The position numbers were made by a program, and so were the translations under genes. Under the pieces are notes generated by a model, which saw only the letters and a program-made list of their open reading frames with translations, was not told the origin of the DNA and did not search any database. Positions 26,101 through 42,800 of a stretch of 64,000 nucleotides of DNA are shown piece by piece; position 1 is the first letter of the stretch; each line of letters begins with the position of its first letter. The stretch comes from Echeneis naucrates (taxonomy: Eukaryota > Chordata > Actinopteri > Carangiformes > Echeneidae), in assembly GCF_900963305.1 (NCBI RefSeq), contig NC_042529.1, positions 4,210,501 to 4,274,500 on the forward strand, given 5' to 3'.

Positions 26101-29100
26101 ATTACAGGTCAAGGCAGAAGCTGAATCCTGCATCTGCCAAGGAAGGATAAACTGTGGGAGCTCAATGGCTGGTTACTGGACATCAGAGTCTCTGCTTTTG
26201 TCATTTAAAACGTTCTACTAATCACATTTTTTTTCTTTTAACAATGGATCAAATGTAAAGGGGTCACTTGCATTGATGAACCCACAACTGTCACTCTAAT
26301 GCTCCACCCAGAAAAAAACGGCTAAAAGGAGAAAGAATACTGGACTAGGTGTACCATTTTTAATTTAGAGTACACTCATTTAATTAATCATTTGTGCCCT
26401 AATCAACTTTTACTCTACTTTTACTTCAAGCTTTAGGGTGCCAGTTATTAGATCAGATGAGCAGATCAGACACTGAACTAAATCAGATTAAGGTTAATAA
26501 AGATGCCATTTTTATTGTTCTAGGGCTTTACATTCCTAAATTATCTCACTCTGCTTCACTTTTTATATTTCTGTAAAGCTCTTCACTCGCATATTTGTCT
26601 TTCAAATAGCAATTTAAGAAACAGATCTGCAGCAAATGGAAGTCCAGACTTTTTAAAAGTGAGGTGATATCCTTTCGCTGTTCCACTTTGTTCTCCGCTC
26701 TCCTTTTTACTTAAAATGGGCAAGGAGAGCAAAATGGTCTTTTACTGAAAGCATGCCTTTTCCCCGTCTTTCACTTTCTTTCTCCTGTCTCTTCTTTTTT
26801 TTTTCAGCCTGACAAAGGCAGCAGAGCACTTGCAGAGTGTAGTTACTTTGGTCAAAGGAAATGGTAGAGGAGGAATGGAGCAGGGAAAGAGGAGGTGTAT
26901 CTGTCAGAGAAAGGCTGGACTTGAGGAGGGGGTAAGAGGAGGGGGCACCAGAGAGAGGAAGGGGAGGGGACTTTGCTCCCATTCACATTGGCGGTATTTG
27001 GCCTGAGAATGAGTTCCTTTTTTTTTTTTTTTTTTTTTTTGATGGGGTTGGAGAAGTTTTCCTCAGGAGGGTTGGACAGACACAGAGCCAGAAGAACAGG
27101 AGCATAGAGAGAGTTGGAGAGAGGCTGAAGAAGCTGGGGCTGCATGATAAGGGGCAAGGCAGCAATGCGAGCAACAGACTGGGGTAAGAAGCTCGGAGGG
27201 AATGAATGTTGGAGACAAGGGGGAAGTGGGTCCTGTAGCAATCAAGGTGACAGAGATGTTTGGTTTTCTAGCTTCTGTATCCTTCTCTGTTTGACTTCTG
27301 CTGTCACTGTGAAAGAAATAGTCGCACCAGAGGTTTATCTTGTTTCTGACATACTAATATAAAATGAACAAACATACATACATACTCGTTAAAGTAAAGT
27401 TGTAGTTCTTCCATTGATGTCATACAACTTATTAACATAAAGCCAGAACAATTACAAGCTGAAGATGTGGATCTGGAAGTGCTCTGTTTAAGTGCTGTGT
27501 AATGATTGAAGCTATTCAGTGCGTCATTCAGACAAACCTGCTGGTCCTGGATTTATTTGCACATATGTTGCCACTTCTATTTATGAGTCGGTTAATCCAC
27601 CCAGAAAAGTTTGTCATTTAATTAATTTCCCATTTTTCAAAGTAAGAGTATTAGCAAATTAATCTGCTTTGCGTTTTTGTCTGTCGGTTGGACAAATCAT
27701 TTCATTTTAAGGTGTCTGCTTGTGTAGTAGTCGTGTCATTTAATAGTTCAACATGGGAGCTTTAACATTTGACATGGTTACTGGAGTGTGTGTCAGGGCT
27801 GCAAGGTGTGTGCCTCTGGAAAGGTAGGTTATCTACAAAACTAAAATAGCGTTGCCACACTTTCCCTCTGTTCTAGTTTTGAGAGAGAATAAGAGGGGGA
27901 AGAATAAGGAGATGGGAGGGGGTGTTGGAGAGAGAAAGTGGGATTCAGACGTTTGGGCACAGAGATGAAGAGTGGAGGAGGGGATCTGCAGATTCATGTG
28001 TTTGTTCCCTCATGCAGACGCTCCCTGCTGAAAACCGAGACACCCTCTGCTTTACTTATATTCAGTCTTTTTGCTCCTTTCTCTCCACGGCATGGTTGAG
28101 TCTTAGGTGTTGCTGCTGTCAGACGAGGGCCAGTGTAACACAGCTTTCTTTTTTCTCTTGCTGCACTTCACCTGTGGGGAATATTTTTAGACTCAGCTCA
28201 GAGGCTGTGGATGTGTGTTTATGGCGTGGTACTAACAAAGAAGGATTTACTGTAGGCTCTTTCAGTTTGTCTCAAAGCAGGTTTGTGTGACGTTGCAGTC
28301 TTGCAGAGCAGGGCCAGTAAACCTTGTATACTGTATCTTTGTAATATGGCCTCTATTAAAAAAAAAAAAAAAAACTTTTACACTGTTTCCTTAATTGCCA
28401 ATCTCAGACATCATGAGACGAAAGGTTGCCCTGCATGCCAATGAATGTCATCAAACTGTGTCTAGACTTACCTCTGTATGTGTAATGAATGCACCATTGT
28501 GACTGGAGTGACCTGACTGTCAGTTTATTTTATCAGACTGATCGGGAGCAGACTGCAGTCTCTGTTTCATTTCATGCCCACCAAGGTCTGATGATCTGGG
28601 AGATTGGAATCACAGCAGAAGTTTTCAATGCATTGATCTCAGCTTCTTCTGTCCCCTGGTGGGGCTCCAATTTCAGCTTAGAAATGAGACACAAGAGTCT
28701 AAAAAGGAAGATGGATGGTCGGACAGCTGTGTCCATTTTGGCAACAGTTTAAAATAGTTATATATCTGAGAATTTGTGTATTTGTGAATAGTTTTTTATA
28801 TATATAGTGTTTGTTCTTTAATAATCTGTTACTTTATAGTAAAACTTGTAGACTACAATTCAACAAAATGTGAATGTGCAATAATATGAATTACCATCAG
28901 GGCAAAAAATATAAAATTTACAATATGCCAAATAATGAGCTTCAGTGTGTGTCTTGAAATGTGTGAAATGCTTTTTGGCTTTGGCTGGAAGCTTGGGGAT
29001 AAAACTTAGTCTATTGTGGCAGTAGATTCTCCGAGCTGCTGGAGCAGAAAAGCAAAAATGCTTGACGCACGAGAAATTGCACCTTAAACTTCCTCCCTCA

Positions 29101-32100
29101 AGTTGTGGCATGTTAATGGTGAGACTTTGGAAAAACTGCGGCCGTAGAATTGCCCTGTCCACACGCTGACCAGTGATCATTGTGCCCATGTTTAGACTGA
29201 ACGCTTATTGGGTGGTGTGCCCGCAACATTCCTCCAGCCGGAGGAGTGTCTGCAACAAGGAGCAGGAACTTTAAAACCTTCCCAGACAAAAACATTCTGC
29301 TCACAGCCAGTCAGCTGACACGGGAGACATCATGAGGGTGGTTACAATAAAATCTACACGTGGCGTTAATTTATCACTGCTGAGAGGAGGAGACATCCAG
29401 ATAATTTGCCCCCAGTAATAATCTCCTGAATGAAAAGTAATATTATTTCATATATATATCTTTCCGTTTTTTTTTTTTTCAATGGTTGTTTTTTTAACAG
29501 TTAAGCAGCTAATCATTAAAAATGCCCAACAGATTAAGCAGTAATGGAAAGGCTCACTTGCAGCCATTTTATAGTAAATTTACACCATCTGCCTGATTGT
29601 TACACATCCATCCAGTCATTTGAGGTTAATGTCCATCTTTCCTCCATTAGGCCTCCATTTGGATTGTATGGAAGATTGTCAGCGCCAGAGAAACTACTGA
29701 AGGCTTTAAGTTGCTAAGGAGGGGTCCTGGCCTTCCTGTCAGCCCTCTGACCCCCTCCCTTCTTAGTACCTCCTCCCCTTTATTGTTTGAGGCCACGGTC
29801 ACTATGACAACAAAAGGAGAAACTAGGACCGCATGAACAGGACGGGAGTGTTAAGAACAGTTTGAGACCTTGGTGCGTTCCTTAGTAGAGTCCCTGCATA
29901 GTTTCAGTCGTCTTGAATCCGGAGGGATTAGAGCTTATTCACTTATGTGGAGAGAGTTGGAGGGCAGCAGATGGACTCCCTCTGACCCGAAATACTGATT
30001 TGCGTTAAGCAATTGCAAGTAGAAAAGCATTTAGAGAGGTGTAAATTCCAATTTGCATGAAGTAGCTTTTAAATATCTTGGTAGCGCAGTCAGCTTGATG
30101 GAAAGGCCGCAGCAGCACAAAGTGAAACCTTCAGAGACGGATTAATTGTGCATCTTGTTGATCTTACTAAGGTCACTGCAATTAAGTTAATGACTCAATT
30201 ATATCTTTATGTACAAAGAAAATAAATATTAAAGGCAGAGCAGCACTCTCCCTTTAATTTTCATTCATGCTCCCTGTGCATGATGACAAACGTCCAATTT
30301 GAATCTTTATATAAAGCCTGTGAACTCATATATGAATAATTGTTGGACTCATCTTTTGAGATTTCAAGAGGAGATTGCAGCATTTAAAGCATCAACAATA
30401 AAATGATTTTAAGATCTTGCTGAAGTTGACAGCCAGTGAGCCAAGTAAATTTATGCAGATCAGTCAGTCCAGTTGTGTTTGGTCTTCTGTGGTTTTAGAC
30501 TGTTGCTGTCAAGAAATATCATTTTGAGCATAATGATTTTTTTTCTGACAGCTGCAGCTTGTAAAAAATTCCAGATGTTGGCACACTCGGCCTCAGTGCG
30601 CCTTTCAGACAGGATTAGGTGTAATAAATATCGTCATGGACTAATGAGCTTTCCTCAGTGCATAGAGAGATGACTGACGCTTCCTCCACAACACCACATG
30701 TTGCTCCTGCTGCCATTAGCATGTTTTCCTTCAAACACTGATGCAGTGACTGAAGCATACAGCATAAAACTTTTAAAGGCACATGGATACACAGTTTAAA
30801 CTGTATATAAGGTCACTGGACACTTTTGGTCTCACTTTCAGCCACTTCTACGGGAAATGGATTTTGGACGATCATTTTCTGTTGTAGCTTTGTTTTACTT
30901 TCCGATGACATTACAGTAACACCTCCGTTTGTCGTCACCATGGAGACCACGATAAAAGTAAAGGTATTGAATTCTGCTGTGGTGCTGTTGCAGTAGAGAT
31001 GAAGCTTGTTGATTACTCTGAAGTTTCACAACTTTAACGTATCATAACAACATATTGCTGTGCCAGATTTGCCTTGCTCAGAGTCTAAGTAGGGATCAGC
31101 CAAAGTTTCAGGGCGCTAATTAACGTTTGGTAATCATGGTTAAATCGCAGTAGTACACTCTCAGTAAAGCTGGCAGCTTGGAAAATGACTTGGCATGGCC
31201 CTGTCCTGGCTGGTGAGGCTACAAATGTGTCTGGCCAGTATGCATGCTGTCAGCCCGTCTTTCACCTTATTAGCTTATATTCCCTACGAGCTGCCAACAT
31301 GGACAGCCTCAGGTCTTTCATTTTCAGTGTGTCAGCAGGGAGGTTGAGTATTAAAGAGAGGGTGAATCAAGAGGTACGTTCCTGGTTAAAACTTCTAATA
31401 TTTGCACGTTGTTAACCAACAAGGGTTGAATTATCGTTGAAGAATAACTCTGAAGTGATTGCATGATTTCAATCAGGCATCATATGGGAAAAATCCTCAT
31501 TTGCATCTGTGGCACAGAGTTCTGCAAGGAAATATGTTTCTGCTTTAGTTTAACTTTTAACTAACTTGACAAAGTCTTTCTGATGGGACTGTCGATATTC
31601 AGAATACGTCACCGCTTCATAATTACATGAGCACCAGGTCGCCTGGAAGGTTTCTTGACTGCATTCATGAATTTCACTATTATGACACTATCCCAGTTAC
31701 AAATCTTACCCCAGACAAAAAAGCATCTGTCAAAATGCTCAAAGCTGTGCCTGTTCTCCCTACACTGGGTGTCTCGCCATTTTGGCATGACAAACTCAGA
31801 CACACAGACTGAAAACAATACCAGCCCCACTTGGACAAAATGAAATTGGCTGAAATGGAAAGAAAATTCTGCTGCAAGTCATTCTGCTGCTGGTAGATGA
31901 GGTCTGTCAGCAAATCACATAATAAGGTCAATTTAGCACTGCACTGACAAGTGCAGACAATGAGGATGCTTTGACTGTGACTAGAAATAAAATCTGTGGC
32001 GGATTTGTTCCTGCTTGCACTCCTGATAAATGCCATGAAGGAAAATTGGTGAATCATCCATCAAATGTAAGATGCAGATAATTGACTCTTATCTACTAAA

Positions 32101-33578
32101 CCACTTCCACCAATGTGCACTTATTCTTTTTATTATTATTATTATCCTTCAATTATCCGATAGAAAGCTACTCTATTCTTTGACTCAAGTCTATTTTGAT
32201 GGAAAACAACAACTACAAAACCCAAAAACCTGGGTTTGTCTTCAACACAGCCGGGATCCACCAAAAAAAAAAAAAAAAAAAGAAAAAATCTGTAAATACT
32301 TTAAATCCTCCACTCACATGCTTTTGACTTGTCAGACGAGCCTGACGCTCAAGATCGGGACACACCCGCCGCTCGGATGTCCTCATACTGTGTGACTCAG
32401 CATGAAGATGTTTTCAGAGCACAGCTGGCTGTGCTGCTGGTGTTTTTTGTCAGTTCACTGTGACTTCAACATCATGCGTCCTACGGGCCATTGTTCTCTA
32501 CACAACACTCACATTCATGGGGCAGATTACAGATATCACTGTTTGTCCTCGCATGCTGTCGGGTCAGTATTTCATAGTGTGGGAGTGAAAAAAGTAGGTG
32601 GGTCAGCTCTTGATTTCTTTACAATTGGATATTTTTGTGTATTGTTTTACCTACTCAGCAACTTTCTCGACCCCTTTGGGTTGAGTATCACAGCAAGTTC
32701 AACATGTCTCCTTTTCTCTGTGCTTCTCCTTTGAGGTTTCAGCCACAGTTATGAACTTTTAGTTATCCCCGAGGCTGATAAGATGTGTGGAGACAGTAGC
32801 CTTTGTTGCCGTGAGGGAAAATACCAGCATGTTGGGGGCCATTTTACATCTCAAATGAAAAGAGACCCTTTTCTTCTGCTGCTTCATGCCTGGCAAGCCG
32901 AATGCCTCAAGCTCTGTTTGTGCTGCTTGAATGGGTTTAATGAATGGCCTGTGCTTGTTCTCTGTGTGTGGGCCACGATGGTAGTGGGATATTTGTAGTC
33001 TTCAGCCTACTGTATGTCATTTCTATTTTACTTCAGTCATGGTCACAGAGGTTGTTTTTGACATGACAAAATTCTGAGATTTAACAGAAAAAAGTAAGCA
33101 GCTGGCCTAATTGGTAGGCAAAACAAGTATTTCAACCAGCACTTAAGACTCAACTAGAGAGTTGTCCTGAATGTCGACAGACTCGATTATGACTTTTCCC
33201 TAATCACTCCAGGCCTGACATTCAACTTCATGACTTGAGATTTGTTATTAAAAGATGCAACACTTCAGTCATACTTGAAAGATTTGAGACCTAGTTTTTA
33301 CTAAATTTGAAACTGTCTGAGCTCTGAGACTTTGGCTTGTCAGGAATGACTTGAGACTCGAGCTGGAATTAAGGAGAAGAAACTTGACTTGGGATCATCT
33401 TGAACGATAAGATTTCACCTGATCCTTGTTATTGTAAAATCTTATTCTAAACTTGTTCTTAGTGATTTGAGACTTCAATTGGAAAGATGCAAGTCTAGTG
33501 ATTTGACCTGCAACAGTGCCATGTAATATAGAGCTATCGTGTGAACGTGAAAATGTATTTGTTGTTTTTCTCTCTCAG
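14118..33578 (+). other. Large first intron of lzts2 (or upstream non-coding region)
   Basis: About 19.5 kb with no supported coding exon on either strand. It contains simple repeats (poly-T/poly-A runs and an AAT microsatellite at 23.11 kb) and several stretches of balanced composition that look like conserved non-coding DNA (about 24.60-24.92 and 25.63-25.95 kb). No complete transposon with recognisable ends was seen. If the first exon at 13.8-14.1 kb is wrong, part of this is intergenic. Confidence 0.5.
23110..23153 (+). repeat. AAT trinucleotide microsatellite
   Basis: About 14 uninterrupted copies of a trinucleotide AAT/ATA unit, seen directly. Confidence 0.95.
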
Positions 33579-33605
33579 AGCGATTGACCCCCCTGAGCTG
33601 CCACC

Positions 33606-37051
<3,446 letters not shown>

Positions 37052-39096
37052 CCCTTGTGTCACTCCATCTTTTGATTTGCACTACTGTCAGCTTGAACCT
37101 TTGTTCCACCTAAATATCACAGACCTATTTTGGTTTCCATCATAACTGTTAAGAAAAAAAACAAAAAAAAACAAAAACATTTTAGCCTCACTTTAGTTCT
37201 GCCTTGTCTGTATTTTCTCCACAGTCCCATTTTCAGAGCCAATGACCTGTATTAGTCGTTAGTAGGTCACCTCAGTCCTCTGCCCATCAGTGAATGTCTG
37301 TTAGGATTTGAACTTACCAACTACTCATCAGCGGCCTGGCTCTCTTGCACAGTTTTAGGCATTTGTGGGAGATTTGTTTTGTATGAGTAACTTCACCAAC
37401 CTTTCACCACCCTCCCTGTTGGTTATGACTCCTCGTCCCCTACTGGGATTAGCACTTCACCCCCACTCTGTGTTCGCAGTCCGCTCCCATTAGTACTGTC
37501 GATTTAAATGGAGGCCCGCTTTTGTCACATCAAACCACACATTCAGTGTCGAAAAAGTGTGGGCATCAGATTGAGGTGCTAATGATGGAGGCTTCACTCG
37601 CAAGGTGAAGTCTTAAAAAAAAAAAAAAAAAAATACTAAAATATATATATATATATATGTGACACAAATTTTATATGTTGTGAGCAGAATGAGAATTTCT
37701 GTACTCTATTATTATAAGCAACATCTAACTTTGTTTCCAATTAACAAAGTGGGTGGGAATAACGCAAACACCTGTACAGTGTAATGCAATGAAACAAACA
37801 TACTGTATGTGAACAAATACGATCGTGACACCGTACATCCAGTGAACATGTCAGCGTTTCCCTTCCCTCATCTGGATCACGTGACTTTCTTTAGCTTTGG
37901 TGTGTGTGATGAGGATATAAACATTTATAATGTACATATAGAATATGTAAACCTTCTGGAAAATTAACAGGCCTCTTCAAGCACAAGTGTTACTACTAAT
38001 AGAAATGATGGCTCTGTTTCATCAAGTGTCCCAATTTGACAAGGAGACAGAAAACTATGTAAAACACAACTTTTTACTGTGCTGCGAAAAACAACAAAAA
38101 CTAAAACATTAAGAATTCTGACTGTTCACAGTAAGAGTTTTGGGTCTAGAGTTAACCGGCTGGTCACACCAGATAAATGGTGGAAATGATCTACTCTCAT
38201 TATGTTGAGTTGTTGTTACAGCAGTTCATCACAAAGGAAACAGGATACAAACTATGTGTATCCAATAAAATTAGCTGAATATTGAGTATCTGTGGAGGGA
38301 GTTATTCAAGTTAAAGTGTTTGGAAAAGGTCAACTGTGGACAAACAATTTGAACACTTACGTACTTTGTCACATAAAATACGATAAATGATGTAAAAATA
38401 CAGTTCTTTCTACAATGCAGTTGAGTGATTTCAATCTCTCAAACATTGAAAACACAGTAAACAGCTCAGCGGGAGAAGTAAAATGTTTTGAAGACTTTGA
38501 GCGGAGTTTGAATTTAAGTATACATTCGGCCCGATGCTGGCAGGAACATTCAATCTATTCTCAAGTCAAGCTTGGCCGCTTTGGCTTCTGTGTCTGATAA
38601 TTGGGGAAAGTCCCTCAGTGCCATTCTGTGCCAGATGTGGCAGACTGTTGGGTCACTGCGGATGGGTGAACATGCACTGGATGACGGGTGATTTGGTGTC
38701 AAGTCAAACTAGCTGGACCGTGACGTGACTGTGTTTCCATCGACCGTTAAATGGAGGAGCTGTTTCACGTATATTTAGTTCCTCCGTCACTGCCGATTGA
38801 AATAAAAATCCCCTGTAAATAACCCCAGCTAATCATAAGTGTAAAGCTTTTTTCGAGAGATGTCTGTCTGTCCATCTCAAACACAAACATAGCCACTGTG
38901 AATAGACCAAAGCAATGTCACACGTTATATTTTGCTCCTTCAGTGCAGAAACAGTTGCCTGTATATTGATGTTCGTGTGGATGTTTGTTCCAGTTCCTCG
39001 GTGTAATTTTATAATCCACAATATTTGTATGAAGACATTAAATGTATATTTTCATGCTGTACATTTCTTGAACAAACCTAATTTGTTTTTAATAAA
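37052..39096 (+). other. lzts2 3' UTR ending at a polyadenylation signal
   Basis: The 2 kb after the lzts2 stop is AT-rich and non-coding, with a short TA repeat at 37640-37658. It ends at AATAAA (39091-39096), inside an A-run. The convergent pdzd7 gene begins its 3' side shortly after. The extent of the UTR is inferred. Confidence 0.55.
37640..37658 (+). repeat. TA dinucleotide repeat
   Basis: Short AT/TA microsatellite preceded by a poly-A run, seen directly in the lzts2 3' UTR. Confidence 0.85.
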
Positions 39097-39615
39097 AAAA
39101 AAAAAAGGATGATCTTTAATTGCTGTCTGTTCATATTTGTTCAACACAATACAGATTCTTCCCAAGTCAGAGTTCCAGTTTTCACCTTTACTGTGTAACA
39201 GCACTTAATGATACACTCAATAACACAAGTCATCTTTGTAATCCTGAGTTTTTACACCAATGACAATCTTGAGTTGTTTTTTTTTTTTTTTTTTTTTTCT
39301 CAACCAAGAAATAAGTGTTTCATCTGGCGGGTAACTGCTTTCAGCAGGTCAACAACTCAACAACACGGACTATGATTAATTATTTTAAATGCTCAGTGCA
39401 CAGGCAGTTACAGTTTATCATCCTGTATATTTAACAATTCAGGTACTAATGTGCAGCTGATCCACCTTCTTGGACCTTAAAAACAACGAAGTATAAACTA
39501 AAAAACATGTTCTTGAAGGCATTGGAAGCATTTTTTTTTTTTTTTTGGTCATGATTCCAGCTTTTCCTGTCATTTGCTCAACCTTCCTTGAATCCCATGA
39601 TCTGCTGCTTAAGGC

Positions 39616-39646
39616 TTTTTTTTTGTTTTTTTGTTTTTTTGTTTTT
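39616..39646 (+). repeat. T-rich minirepeat with TTTTTTTG unit
   Basis: Successive copies of a T-run ending in G, lying between the convergent ends of lzts2 and pdzd7. Confidence 0.8.
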
Positions 39647-39807
39647 CAGCTCAAAAGGTTGCTCAGTCCGCTGCGTCCATCATCATCCCCAACTTCAACA
39701 TGAATGGCAAATATCACATACCTGACCTCTGAGCTCAGCAGTGTTTCAGGCGAGTCTGAGTTTTCACATCTCTGATAAATCTGAGATGTTAATCTACCGG
39801 CCTCCTC

Positions 39808-42800
39808 CTAAATGCTTCTGGGGACTTTGACCACGAACACCATGGGGTCTTTGGCCTTGTTGCTGAAGGCTTGCCGGATGATGTCAACAGCAAGCTGATG
39901 GGTGACTCCCTGCAAGGAGACTCCGTCCACAGACACCAACTCAAATCCAGCCTGGAGACATGAGAAGAACGGTTAGAGGACAAAACAAACCCACTGAAGT
40001 TCAGACACACATGGAGAAACTGACAAACTGGGAATCTGCATTTTTATCAACGCCTTTAGCCGATACAAGGTTTATTTCATTAAAATCAGAAATGTTTATT
40101 GTTGCTTGAAGCAGTGATGGTTTTGGATGATTATGGGCTGTCTGGTTTGAACGTGCCAGTCCGACACTCATCTGATAGTCAGAAAATACTGATTCTAGCT
40201 TTAACTCCAGTTTGAATTTCCGACTTTAATTGTTTTACACATCCATTAATTTTCCGCTACATTATGATCATGGCATGGATATTTTAAAGGGGTATTAAAA
40301 CAACTTTGTGAATCCTGGGATATTGTGTTTACCTTAAGCACTTCGCAGGTGGAGGCGGCTCCTCCAGGAAAGATTTTCTCGATCTTCACCATCGGCTGAA
40401 TCTTTGACTCCATCCCACCAGATATGCTGATGCCTGGAGCATCAGAGCAACAGGAGAGGATGTCAGTGATATATTTGTATGTTCTAATTTACAGATTTGA
40501 CAGCCAACACGTACCCAGTGATTGTTTGGTCTTGGAGATGCTGACAGTTTTGAGCTCATATTCCTGTTTAGGGTTTGACAAATGGAGTCCATTCTCAGAG
40601 GGCACCTGGTGGCCATTCACCTGCTCACTAAGGAGTTGATCTGGATTCAAACTGAACACCTGCGACAACGACGGCCGACTCCTGCGTGCAGCACTCTGCA
40701 GCGTGAACACAGTTTCTTTACTCCCGCTACCACTTTTCTCACGTTTGCCCTTCGGATGGCTGGACCTTCCTCTTTCTGCGTCAGCCCTGTCTGAGGTTGA
40801 GTGCAGTGAAACCTCGTCAAAGCGCACAGAGCGAGCGGTGCCGACATCGCTTAGGAGAGGAGGGAGGGAGTCGCTGCTGCGGGACAGCAGCCAGTTGGGA
40901 AGTGTGGGACTGGAAGAGGAGGGTCTGAGATGTTTGGGCTCTGTGTTATATCCATCCACTGGGATGTCCAGCAGTGGGGTGAAAGATGTGGAAGTACTGG
41001 GCCTCTCCTTGGACCCCTGCAGCCCAGACAGACTGAGCTTCTCCAACTCCTCCAGTAGGTGGCTCTCTTTCTCCACCTCCTCAGCACTGAGGAGCTCAAA
41101 GCCTCCCTGGTAATCTGGAGGGAGAGGGAGAGAGGACACCTTTTAGCATCTTTGTTTCCATCATATAAACCCTATTAGGTCATATTATCAGAGAACAGAT
41201 ACCAAAGAAAAGGAAAAAGAGATGGAAAGTCCGACTTAATATTTGACTTGTGTTGAAAATTATTCATCTTTAATTTAACAGCATCATGCCAAATTTATTT
41301 TGTTGGCAAAAAATATACTGACTTTATATTGATCATTCATCACTGTTGTTTATATCAATTCTAAAATAAAAAATAAAAAAATAAAAAAAAATTAGAAAAT
41401 TGGACATTCCACCAATTTTCAATAGTCCTAAGCACCTACTAAAGCACTGCAGTGGGAGTGAAAGGCACCAACCTGGGATGGGAGTGATGAGGCGCCGTTT
41501 GGGTGCTCGACCAGACGCAGGAGAGCGAAGAGGAGGACTACGAACTGAAACAAAAAAGGTGAGAAGGATGCACATTTACAGAACATGCATGAAAATCAAG
41601 AAGGAGAGCAAAATACTCAATACCCGTTGATTAACACAGACTTCTGATCACCAAGATTAACCATTGGACTGTCGCAGAAAAGCAACAGGAAATGTCCAGA
41701 ATGTCAGAAAATGGGCAGATGTGATTATATTTAATGAACAAGTGTTCAAAAGCGTGAAGTTGCTGCCACAAATTCAGGTCAGATGCTGTAAAAATTCAGG
41801 ACGCATCACACTCACTTGAACGATACTTGAGGATATCGTAGGCCTCAACTTCAACGGGAGTCACCATGTTATTGAACACGCTCAGGTCAGGCGGAGGAAG
41901 CAGCAATCTGGAGAAGACAATAAATGCTGAGCCATTTTTTCCCTCCCACACTGTTTTACATTACAGATCCATTTTAATTAGTCGTCAGTGTTTCATTGTG
42001 AAACATTTGGATTTGAGATGATTATCCTGAGATTATCCTTAATCTCCTTCTGCTAGTATTTGTAATGCCACTGTTTCTGTGGCCGGATTTGCACCTGAGC
42101 TGATCTAAAGAGTTTATCCATGTTTACAATACGGAGGCAGAGAAAATCAGAGAAACTCTGATTTATGTGCCTATTGTATAATTTATCAGCAACATTAAGT
42201 TGTGATCATAGTAATTTGTTGAATAATACTGCGTCAGTTATTATTCCTGGTGTAATTAATCCCTCACTTTGTTCCTCGTACCTGACTTCTCTCAGCAGCA
42301 GCAGCTTCTCAGGCCGGTCCAGCACAACCAGCAGGTGCCGTACCAAGTTTTCCACAGACCGCTCTGCTACATACTGTAACAGTCAAATCATCGATTCACT
42401 GTCCGGCTGATAAAACTGTTATTCATATGAGAAACCGGCTGTGAAAGAAGACTGTTAAATACTATAAAGACAAAACAAAGACTAGACTACAGCCTCAGTC
42501 TGCTTCTTACCCTCCGACACGTCTTCATCACAACAGCTACCTCCTCCTCCGTCAGCAGCCTGCGGGCCATGTCTTCCACCACTCCAACCATCTCTGAATT
42601 TGGCATTGCACTGTGCTGTTGTCCCTCTGGAAACAACAAAATCCATCAGCACCGCTCTGACGTCCACCTCAGCCCTGTTCCATGCCTTCCTGCTTGAGGA
42701 AAGTTTGCTGAAAACTGCCGTGCCTTTCTCACATAATTACGGAGGGCTTTCTGTATAGAACTACACATTTGCGACCCGTTCAAAGCGCAAATCTCCACCA

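Noticed and set aside
26852-27245. Overlapping minus-strand open frames rich in Ser, Pro and Leu
   Set aside because: They arise from the pyrimidine-rich complement of a GGAG-rich tract broken by a long poly-T run; composition explains them.
33579-33605. Alternative acceptor two bases later (CAGAG|CGATTG) for the first lzts2 coding exon
   Set aside because: The first AG after the pyrimidine tract is normally used. The alternative would create an overlapping out-of-frame upstream ORF, which is less plausible for an expressed gene.
40703-41113. 136-codon + strand frame opposite pdzd7 exon 14
   Set aside because: It is the antisense shadow of the 600-nt pdzd7 exon and has no similarity to known proteins.
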